This document shows positions 1 to 5,494 of a stretch of 5,494 nt of DNA, in pieces. The stretch comes from Bacillota bacterium (GTDB lineage: Bacteria > Bacillota > Clostridia > Lachnospirales > Bianqueaceae). The first letter of the stretch is position 1. Each line of letters starts with the position of its first letter. The notes under the pieces were generated by a model, which saw only the letters and a program-made list of their open reading frames with translations, made no database searches and was not told where the DNA came from. The translations under genes were made by a program, and so were the position numbers. Location of the stretch: contig JAFVHC010000004.1 in assembly GCA_017474705.1 (NCBI GenBank), forward strand, positions 1-5,494. The letters run 5' to 3'.

Positions 1-88
1 CTTCGATTTTGAATTTCGGCGAAAACCAGCGGACCATGGTCTTGATGATCCGGTAGGAAAAGGCACTGAACTTTTTCTTGAATTCCAT
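1..88 (-). CDS. Partial N-terminus, probable 1-acyl-glycerol-3-phosphate (lysophospholipid) acyltransferase
   Basis: A minus-strand reading frame opens at ATG (88-86) and runs off the left edge after 29 complete codons. A Shine-Dalgarno-like AAAGGA (complement of 95-100) lies 6 bases upstream of the start. The visible peptide begins MEFKKKFSAFSYRI and ends RWFSPKFKIE, with the next codon beginning in G. A basic start, then an aromatic/hydrophobic helix, then a F/Y-x-P-K-x-K-(V/I)-E-G-like stretch is typical of the opening of Bacillota PlsC-type acyltransferases, before the catalytic HX4D motif. That motif lies outside the window, so function rests on N-terminal resemblance only. PlsC-family enzymes acylate lysophosphatidate at the membrane in phospholipid synthesis. 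The gene is transcribed divergently from the MATE gene and is unlikely to share its operon. Another short membrane-associated protein cannot be excluded. Confidence 0.5.
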   Translation of the reverse strand, partial: MEFKKKFSAFSYRIIKTMVRWFSPKFKIE

Positions 89-105
89 GATCGATCCTTT
101 TGAAA

Positions 106-128
106 CATCGGCGGAAAACCAGCCGATG
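106..128. promoter_or_regulatory. Perfect 7-bp inverted repeat (candidate operator or leader hairpin)
   Basis: CATCGGC (106-112) and GCCGATG (122-128) are perfect reverse complements separated by 9 bases. The repeat sits just upstream of the ribosome-binding site of the minus-strand gene (95-100) and downstream of its candidate -10 elements. In that transcript it would form a small GC-rich stem in the 5' leader. As DNA it could equally be a dyad operator. No match to a named regulator site is recognised, and there is no U-tract to make it a terminator in either direction. Confidence 0.4.
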
Positions 129-147
129 AGAATTGAATAGAAACAAC

Positions 148-161
148 ATTATATTCTACCA
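148..161 (-). promoter_or_regulatory. Candidate -10 region of the divergent (minus-strand) promoter
   Basis: Read on the minus strand, this stretch contains a consensus TATAAT (complement of 148-153). Overlapping it is an extended -10 form, TGGTAGAAT (complement of 153-161). A good -35 hexamer is not seen at the proper distance: the base runs available near 171-181 read TTTTTA or TTCCCT. Either -10 would start transcription near 141-146 and give the acyltransferase-like gene a leader of roughly 50 bases that includes the inverted repeat at 106-128. Confidence 0.45.
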
Positions 162-187
162 CATTTCCGATAAAAAGGGAAGAGGAA

Positions 188-216
188 TTGAATTTTCCAA
201 GAAACTGCGATACAAT
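188..216 (+). promoter_or_regulatory. Sigma-A type promoter of the MATE-GH127-GTPase operon
   Basis: A TTGAAT -35 box (188-193) is followed by exactly 17 bases and a TACAAT -10 box (211-216). Each hexamer differs from consensus at one or two positions. A transcription start near 222-224 would leave a leader of only about 20 bases, just enough for the Shine-Dalgarno at 229-235. No riboswitch or attenuator fits in so short a leader, so any control would act on initiation. The -35 box lies within a 9-bp repeat, GAATTGAAT (130-138 and 185-193), whose meaning is unknown. Confidence 0.7.
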
Positions 217-228
217 GACTATGTATGC

Positions 229-235
229 AAGGAGG
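229..235 (+). promoter_or_regulatory. Ribosome-binding site that fixes the MATE start
   Basis: AAGGAGG at 229-235 matches the anti-Shine-Dalgarno perfectly and lies 9 bases before the ATG at 245. It decides the start: a longer reading from the in-frame TTG at 188 would begin inside the promoter -35 box, have no ribosome-binding site of its own, and add 19 residues that do not look like a MATE N-terminus. Confidence 0.85.
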
Positions 236-244
236 AAAGTAAAA

Positions 245-1591
245 ATGAGTAAGAAATCCGCGAATCGAGAAGAATTGTTCCGCAGCGTACCCATCAGTAA
301 AGCGGTATGGGCGTTATGCCTGCCCAATATCCTGTCCATGCTGACGGGCGTCGTCTATAATCTGGTCGATATGTTCTTCATCGGCCGCATCGGGGATCCC
401 AACCAGCTGGCGGCGGTCTCCTTATCAGGCCCGATCTTCACTATTCTGATGGGCTTCGGCAATATCTTCGGACTGGGCGGAGGTGCTTTCCTGGCCCGTT
501 CCATGGGCGAAGGCAAACATGAACGCGTCAAGCAGATCTCCAGTTTCTGCTTCTGGACCGCAGTAGGCCTGGGTGTCGTTTCGGCTGCCGTGATCATGGG
601 CGGCATGACTCCTCTGCTGGATATCGTCGGTACCAGTGAGAATACCCGAGAATATACAAGACAGTATCTGTCCTGGATCGGTGTTGGCGCTCCGATCATG
701 GTGCTCAACTTTGTCGGCAGCAATCTGATCCGCTCCGAAGGCGGCGCGAAAGAGACCATGTTCGGCCAGATGATGGGTACAGTCATCAACATCATCCTGG
801 ACCCGATCCTGATCTTCGGCTGCAAGATGGGCATCCAGGGCGCGGCCGCAGCGACGGTCTTCTCCAACCTCTGTGCGGATATCTACTTCATCATCCTGCT
901 GAATCGCAGCAAGACGCAGAGCCTGGCTCCGAAGTTCTACCGTGTAAAAGAGATCATCGGACCGGTCATGGTAGTTGGTGTGCCGGCTTCTTTGAACAAC
1001 GTCATGATGAGCGTCGCCATGCTGATCCTGAACAACAAGCTGGTCAAATTCGGCGACAACGTGATCGCCGGCATGGGCGTAGCGGGCAAAGTCAACTCCA
1101 TCGCTTTCATGCTGCTGATCGCCATCGCGTTCGGCGTACAGCCGCTGCTGGCTTATAACTATGGTGCACGCAACCGGGAACGTTTCCACGGCGCGCTGCG
1201 CTATACGGCGCTGATGCAGATCATCGTGGGCACGGCCGGAACCTTGCTCATTGAGCTGCTGGCAGGGACGTTGGTACGCTTCTTCATCGATGACGCAGAC
1301 GTCATCAAGCATGGAACGTACATCCTGCGGGCGATGAATTCCACCGGCCCCATCCTGGGTCTGCTGTTCCTGCTGACCAACCTGTTCCAGTCCATGGGCA
1401 AGGGCGTGCCCAGCATGATCCTGTCCTTGAGCCGTTCCGGTATCGTCTATATCCCTGTACTGCTCCTCATGAGCACTTTGTTCGCATATCATGGTACCGT
1501 CTGGGCGCAGCCGGCCGCTGATATCATTGCGGTCATACTGGCGTTCCTTATGTATAAGAACTCTATGAAGCATGATAAGGAGATGCAATGA
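245..1591 (+). CDS. MATE-family multidrug/cation antiporter
   Basis: This 448-residue protein is the normal length for a MATE (multidrug and toxic compound extrusion) transporter, an inner-membrane Na+ or H+ antiporter that exports organic cations and other small molecules. About 12 hydrophobic segments are readable in two halves of six, with the second half beginning near the IIGPVMVVGVPASLNN stretch. Family hallmarks include YNLVDMFFIG at residues 38-47 at the end of TM1 and the GNIFGLGGGAFLARSMG stretch at the end of TM2. AFGVQPLLAYNYGARN in TM8 is the second-half counterpart. The overall look is that of the MepA-like branch, but the substrate cannot be read from sequence. The start at 245 is chosen for its Shine-Dalgarno and because the operon promoter lies just upstream. 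The stop overlaps the next gene's start (ATGA at 1588-1591), indicating translational coupling. A drug-type exporter is an odd partner for an arabinofuranosidase; a role in exporting an aglycone or antimicrobial is speculation. Confidence 0.93.
   Translation: MSKKSANREELFRSVPISKAVWALCLPNILSMLTGVVYNLVDMFFIGRIGDPNQLAAVSLSGPIFTILMGFGNIFGLGGGAFLARSMGEGKHERVKQISSFCFWTAVGLGVVSAAVIMGGMTPLLDIVGTSENTREYTRQYLSWIGVGAPIMVLNFVGSNLIRSEGGAKETMFGQMMGTVINIILDPILIFGCKMGIQGAAAATVFSNLCADIYFIILLNRSKTQSLAPKFYRVKEIIGPVMVVGVPASLNNVMMSVAMLILNNKLVKFGDNVIAGMGVAGKVNSIAFMLLIAIAFGVQPLLAYNYGARNRERFHGALRYTALMQIIVGTAGTLLIELLAGTLVRFFIDDADVIKHGTYILRAMNSTGPILGLLFLLTNLFQSMGKGVPSMILSLSRSGIVYIPVLLLMSTLFAYHGTVWAQPAADIIAVILAFLMYKNSMKHDKEMQ
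1577..1582 (+). promoter_or_regulatory. Ribosome-binding site for GH127 inside the MATE 3' end
   Basis: AAGGAG at 1577-1582 lies within the last codons of the MATE gene, 5 bases before the GH127 ATG at 1588. Together with the ATGA stop/start overlap this supports both independent initiation and coupling, and confirms the GH127 start. Confidence 0.8.
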
Positions 1592-3483
1592 GCGATCTGA
1601 TCAGACAGTTTCATATCGCGGATCCGTTCTGGAAGCGGTATGAGGATCTTTTGACCGATGTGGTGATCCCCTATCAGGAAGCGGCTCTGCGGGACCAGAT
1701 CCCGGACGCGGAGAAGAGCCATTCCATCGAGAATTTCAAAATGGCGGCGGACGTCATGGCGCGCGGCGCCGAGCCGGGTGAATACTATGGCATGGTCTTC
1801 CAGGATTCGGATCTTGCCAAGTGGATCGAAGCCGCGGCGTATTCGCTGGTCAGTAAACCGGACGCGGACCTGGAAGCCAGACTGGACGAGGTCATCAAGA
1901 CCATCCAGGAAGCCCAGTACCCGGATGGATATCTGAATACATACTTCACGTTGAAGCGGCCGGACAAGAAGTGGACCAACCTGCGGGAAGCCCATGAACT
2001 GTACTGCGCCGGCCATATGATCGAGGCGGCGGTGGCCTATTACGAGGCGACCGGCAAGCCGACCCTGCTGGATGTCATGTGCCGTATGGCCGACCATATC
2101 TATGAGCGGTTCGTGGTGCAGCAGATGCCCGGCTACCCGGGCCATCCGGAGATCGAGCTGGCGCTGATGCGCTTGTATCGTGCGACGGGCAATGAGAAAT
2201 ATCTGGAACTGGCGGCGCATTTCATCAACGTGCGCGGTGTCGATCCGGATTATTTCATCAAAGAGAACGAGACCAACGGTTGGTGCGTATGGAGCAAGGA
2301 CGCGGGTGACGTGGCCTACATGCAGGCGCATCAGCCGGTCCGCGACATGCAGGTGGCGACCGGTCATGCGGTACGCGCCGTGTACTTGTTCACCGGCATG
2401 GCGGATCTGGCGGCCACGACAGGTGACCAGACTTTGGTCGATGCCTGCCGGCGCTTGTGGGACAACATCGCCAACAAGCAGATGTATATCACCGGCGGCA
2501 TTGGCTCCACGGTGCATGGGGAAGCCTTCACCAAGGACTACGATCTGCCGAACGCGACAGCTTATGCAGAGACATGTGCGTCCATCGGCCTGATGTTCTT
2601 TGCCCGCAAGATGCTGGATCTGGAGCCGAAAGGCAATTACGCGGATGTGATGGAACGTGCTTTGTACAACACTGTTCTCGCAGGCATGCAGCTGGATGGC
2701 AAGCGCTTCTTCTATGTGAACCCGCTGGAAGTCATTCCGGGCATCTCCGGAGAAGTGCCGGGCTATCGGCACGCCCTGCCGCAGCGGCCCAAATGGTATG
2801 GCTGCGCCTGCTGCCCGCCGAACGTCACCCGGACCATCGCTTCCATCGCAAAATATGCCTGGGGCGTGCAGGATACGACCGTGTATGCACACCTGTTCCT
2901 GGGCGGCAGCCTGGATCTTACGAAAGAACTGGGTGCGCGGATCTCGGTGCAGACCAAGTATCCGTACGAAGGCAGTGTCATCTATGAGCTGGATGGAGCG
3001 CCAATCACTTTGGCCGTCCGTATCCCGGAATGGAGCCATCACACGAAGATGGTGGTGGACGGTGTGCCCATGGTGGTCCGTCCGAAAGATGGATATCAGT
3101 ATATCAAAGGCGCGTCCCGTGTGGAATTGTATCTGGATATGGAACCCAGAAGGTATTATGCCGATCCGCAGATCACGGCGGACAGCGGCATGGTGGCGGT
3201 GCAGCGCGGACCCTTGGTCTATTGCGCGGAAGGCGTCGATAACGAAGAGGACATCTTCTCACTGCGCCTGCCCGCCGATGGAGCCATCCAGGTGCAGGAG
3301 ATGACGAAAGAATTATGCGGCACGGTCAAACTGATCGCTGATGGTTACAGTCTGCAGACCGATGGAAGCTTGTACAGCACCACCCGTCCCAAACTCAGAC
3401 CTACGCAGATCGTTATGGTGCCCTATTATACCTGGGCCAACCGCGGCTTGAACAAGATGCGGGTCTGGCTGCCTGAACTTTAA
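1588..3483 (+). CDS. GH127 family β-L-arabinofuranosidase (DUF1680), cytoplasmic
   Basis: This 631-residue protein closely follows Bifidobacterium longum HypBA1 (about 658 residues), a retaining enzyme that releases L-arabinose from β-1,2-linked arabinofuranosyl oligosaccharides of plant hydroxyproline-rich glycoproteins. Shared blocks are GMVFQDSD, HPEIELAL, the QPVRD region, IGSTxHGEAF, YDLPN, AETCASIG, DLEPKG, GCACCPPN, RGPLVYCAE and VPYYTWANR. By position, E312 matches the HypBA1 acid/base Glu322. C408 matches the Cys417 nucleophile. E328, C330, C408 and C409 match the zinc site Glu338/Cys340/Cys417/Cys418. H136, H186 and H260 match the substrate-site histidines. An α/α-barrel covers roughly residues 1-430, followed by β-sandwich domains. 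There is no signal peptide, so it should act on imported oligosaccharides. The gene is translationally coupled to the MATE gene upstream and lies 5 bp from the GTPase gene. Another GH127 specificity is possible, since the family also holds an aceric-acid-linked hydrolase for rhamnogalacturonan II, but similarity to HypBA1 favours arabinofuranosidase. Confidence 0.93.
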   Translation: MSDLIRQFHIADPFWKRYEDLLTDVVIPYQEAALRDQIPDAEKSHSIENFKMAADVMARGAEPGEYYGMVFQDSDLAKWIEAAAYSLVSKPDADLEARLDEVIKTIQEAQYPDGYLNTYFTLKRPDKKWTNLREAHELYCAGHMIEAAVAYYEATGKPTLLDVMCRMADHIYERFVVQQMPGYPGHPEIELALMRLYRATGNEKYLELAAHFINVRGVDPDYFIKENETNGWCVWSKDAGDVAYMQAHQPVRDMQVATGHAVRAVYLFTGMADLAATTGDQTLVDACRRLWDNIANKQMYITGGIGSTVHGEAFTKDYDLPNATAYAETCASIGLMFFARKMLDLEPKGNYADVMERALYNTVLAGMQLDGKRFFYVNPLEVIPGISGEVPGYRHALPQRPKWYGCACCPPNVTRTIASIAKYAWGVQDTTVYAHLFLGGSLDLTKELGARISVQTKYPYEGSVIYELDGAPITLAVRIPEWSHHTKMVVDGVPMVVRPKDGYQYIKGASRVELYLDMEPRRYYADPQITADSGMVAVQRGPLVYCAEGVDNEEDIFSLRLPADGAIQVQEMTKELCGTVKLIADGYSLQTDGSLYSTTRPKLRPTQIVMVPYYTWANRGLNKMRVWLPEL

Positions 3484-3488
3484 GCATT

Positions 3489-5494
3489 ATGGATCATATT
3501 TGTATCGGTATGCTGGCACATGTGGATGCCGGCAAGACCACCCTTTCAGAAAGCATCCTGTATCTGACAGGTGCCATCCGCAAGATGGGCCGGGTCGATC
3601 ATCAGGATGCTTTCCTGGACACGGACGCCATGGAACGTGCGCGCGGCATCACGATCTTCTCCAAACAGGCGGAGTTCGTCCTGCGCCGCGGGGGAGATGA
3701 AAAAGCAGTCACGCTGCTGGACACCCCCGGCCACGTGGATTTTTCCGCGGAGATGGAGCGTACCTTAAGCGTCCTGGATTATGCGGTGCTGGTGATCAGC
3801 GGAGCAGACGGTGTGCAAGGGCATACCGTCACTTTGTGGCGCCTTCTGGAACAGTACCATGTACCGGTCTTCTTGTTCATCAACAAGATGGACCAGGCAG
3901 GGGCCGACCGCGAAAAGCTGATGCAGGAACTGAAGCGGGACCTAAGCGACGCCTGCATCGATTTCGGTGCGGATCCCGCCGTGCTTCATGAGGATCTGGC
4001 CATGTATGACGAGCAGATGATGGAGCGATTCCTGTCCGGTGCCCTGCTGCAGCCGGAGGAGATCAGCATGCTCATCCGCAAACGCCAGGTCTTTCCCTGT
4101 TTCTTCGGATCCGCACTGAAAGTCTTCGGGGTGGAGGAACTGCTGGACGCGCTGTGCCTGTATACACGCATGCCCAAGTATCCTGCCGAGTTCGCGGCAA
4201 AGGTCTACAAGATCACGCGGGATGCGAGAGGGCAGCGGCTGACCCACATGAAGATCACGGGCGGGACCCTTGCGGCCCGCGAGGACATCAGCACAGAGGA
4301 ATGGACGGAAAAAGTCAATCAGATCCTGATCCCTTCCGGCAGTGGGGCAGCTCAGGTGGACAGCGTGTCTGCCGGCCAGGTCTGCGCGGTGACAGGACTC
4401 ACACAAACGTACGCCGGGCAGGGCCTGGGGCTTGAGGAGGATGCGATCCGGCCTATGCTGGAACCGGTGCTGACCTATCAGATCCGGATCCTGCTGGACG
4501 GGACCGGCCATATCGCGGATGCCCACACCATGCTGCTGCGCTTCAAAGAGCTTGAAGAAGAGGATCCGCAGCTGCATATCGTCTGGAATGAAGAACTGCA
4601 GGAGATCCATGCGCAGCTGATGGGCGAGATCGAGATCGAGGTGCTGAAAAACCGCATCTACGAACGGTTCGGCGTGCCTGTGGATTTCGGCAGCGGCCGT
4701 TTGGTGTATAAGGAAACCATCGCTGCCCCGGTGGAAGGTGTCGGTCATTTTGAACCTTTGCGTCATTACGCGGAAGTGCACCTGCTGCTGGAGCCTCTGC
4801 CGCGCGGTTCTGGGCTCCAGTTCGAAAGCCGGTGCTCCGAGGACGTGCTGGCCAGGAACTGGCAGCGCCTGATCCTCACACACCTGCAGGAAAAACAGCA
4901 TCGCGGCGTGCTGACTGGGTCGGCCGTCACGGACATGCGCATCAGCCTGATCAACGGACGTGCGCATTTGAAACATACGGAGGGCGGGGACTTTCGTCAG
5001 GCGACATACCGGGCCGTGCGCCAAGGGCTGATGAAAGCCCAGAGCATCCTTCTGGAACCGGTCTATGCCTTCCGGCTGGAGATCCCGGCTGAAAACGTGG
5101 GACGCGCGCTGTCCGACGTACAGAAGATGTTCGGAGAGGTAACAGATCAGGAGACCCTGGGGGATCGTGCGATCCTTACAGGCAAGGCACCGGTGTCCTG
5201 CCTTAGGGAATATCAGAAAGAAGTGACGGCCTACAGCCGGGGCAGTGGACGGATCTTCTGCTCTCTTGCCGGCTATATGAACTGCCACAATACGGAAGAA
5301 GTCCTTGCGGAACGCCGCTATGACCCGGACCAGGATCTGGCGGATCCCACAGGTTCGGTCTTCTGTGCCCATGGCGCCGGTTTCCTGGTGCCTTGGGATC
5401 AGGTGGAAGATTATATGCACCTGGAGGCATTGGGCGTCGACGTGTTCCATCCGGAAGAAGAGGATACGGCGGCTCGTCTGAATGCCCGCCGTCA
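3489..5494 (+). CDS. TetM/TetO-like translation factor GTPase with C-terminal extension (3'-partial)
   Basis: The frame opens at ATG 3489 and stays open to the right edge: 668 codons plus 2 bases, with no stop. It is an EF-G-fold GTPase of the ribosomal protection protein type. G motifs are AHVDAGKTT (residues 10-18), RGIT ending at T55, DTPGHVDF (78-85, His82 as catalytic His), NKMD (132-135) and GSALK (207-211). A β-barrel domain II follows from about 235 to 307, domain III from about 322 to 397, domain IV from about 400 to 517 and domain V from about 518 to 600. TetM (639 residues) protects ribosomes by displacing tetracycline with its domain IV tip loop. Here that loop (492-502) reads AHLKHTEGGDF instead of the TetM YYSPVSTPADF type. 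The chain also continues past TetM's usual end into an extension with CH (599-600) and CAHGAGF (626-632). No Shine-Dalgarno precedes the start, which lies 5 bases after the GH127 stop. I infer a ribosome-binding GTPase of unknown function, not proven resistance. Confidence 0.9.
   Translation, partial: MDHICIGMLAHVDAGKTTLSESILYLTGAIRKMGRVDHQDAFLDTDAMERARGITIFSKQAEFVLRRGGDEKAVTLLDTPGHVDFSAEMERTLSVLDYAVLVISGADGVQGHTVTLWRLLEQYHVPVFLFINKMDQAGADREKLMQELKRDLSDACIDFGADPAVLHEDLAMYDEQMMERFLSGALLQPEEISMLIRKRQVFPCFFGSALKVFGVEELLDALCLYTRMPKYPAEFAAKVYKITRDARGQRLTHMKITGGTLAAREDISTEEWTEKVNQILIPSGSGAAQVDSVSAGQVCAVTGLTQTYAGQGLGLEEDAIRPMLEPVLTYQIRILLDGTGHIADAHTMLLRFKELEEEDPQLHIVWNEELQEIHAQLMGEIEIEVLKNRIYERFGVPVDFGSGRLVYKETIAAPVEGVGHFEPLRHYAEVHLLLEPLPRGSGLQFESRCSEDVLARNWQRLILTHLQEKQHRGVLTGSAVTDMRISLINGRAHLKHTEGGDFRQATYRAVRQGLMKAQSILLEPVYAFRLEIPAENVGRALSDVQKMFGEVTDQETLGDRAILTGKAPVSCLREYQKEVTAYSRGSGRIFCSLAGYMNCHNTEEVLAERRYDPDQDLADPTGSVFCAHGAGFLVPWDQVEDYMHLEALGVDVFHPEEEDTAARLNARR

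Noticed and set aside
425..1588. 387-codon minus-strand open frame
   Set aside because: It is antisense to the MATE gene. The translation is His/Gln/Asp-rich, which is simply the complement of a hydrophobic membrane protein.
1489..3042. 517-codon minus-strand open frame
   Set aside because: It is antisense to GH127 and the end of MATE, both certain. Its translation has no family resemblance and it lacks a convincing ribosome-binding site, so it is a codon-bias shadow.
2457..3304. Overlapping + strand open frames in the second and third frames of GH127 (2457-2987, 2798-3304)
   Set aside because: The GH127 frame is unbroken and conserved through this stretch. The alternatives have low-complexity Arg/Trp/Ser-rich or Ala/Gly-rich translations, and no frameshift is needed.
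3484..3488. Terminator or promoter between GH127 and the GTPase gene
   Set aside because: The gap is only 5 bases, and no stem with a T-tract or -35/-10 pair is evident around the junction.
3942..5450. 502-codon minus-strand open frame
   Set aside because: It lies wholly antisense to the TetM-like GTPase, whose + frame carries all five G motifs and continuous EF-G-fold similarity. The antisense translation is rich in His, Gln, Arg and Asp with no recognisable domain, as expected from the complement of GC-rich codons.
3489..5494. Tetracycline resistance gene tet(M)/tet(O)
   Set aside because: The fold and G motifs fit, but the domain IV tip loop and C-terminus differ from true ribosomal protection proteins, and no mobile-element sequence flanks it. 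Calling it a resistance gene would be over-reach.

Overview
The window carries three co-directional + strand genes (MATE-family transporter, GH127 β-L-arabinofuranosidase, TetM/TetO-like translation GTPase). The 5' end of a fourth gene, probably a lysophospholipid acyltransferase, diverges from them at the left edge. The best matches are to Bacillota (Firmicutes)-type proteins. The promoter is of housekeeping sigma-A type, the Shine-Dalgarno sites are strong, and the coding sequence is moderately GC-rich beside an AT-rich intergenic region. I infer a gut or plant-fibre-associated anaerobe of the Clostridia/Erysipelotrichia sort; the genus cannot be read from this window.

Layout: positions 1-88 (- strand) are the N-terminus of the acyltransferase-like gene, which runs off the left edge. 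Positions 89-244 are a short divergent control region. It holds a clear forward promoter (TTGAAT, 17 bp, TACAAT), candidate reverse -10 elements and a perfect 7-bp inverted repeat. The MATE gene occupies 245-1591, starting at an ATG behind a near-perfect Shine-Dalgarno. Its stop overlaps the start of the GH127 gene (1588-3483) in an ATGA junction. Only 5 bp after the GH127 stop, the GTPase gene begins at 3489 and stays open to the right edge (5494), so its C-terminus is missing. No terminator or internal promoter is evident between the three genes, so they look like one operon read from the promoter at 188-216.

How they fit together: the GH127 enzyme has all the active-site residues expected from Bifidobacterium HypBA1 and no signal peptide, so it should act in the cytoplasm on imported short arabinofuranosides. 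The expected partner would be a sugar importer, but here it is a MATE drug/cation antiporter. The GTPase resembles tetracycline ribosomal protection proteins. However, its domain IV tip lacks the TetM-type loop, and it continues past the usual TetM C-terminus into an extension with paired Cys/His motifs. It is better read as a TetM-like paralogue of unknown function than as a resistance gene. This protein and its unusual operon partners are the most interesting part of the window.
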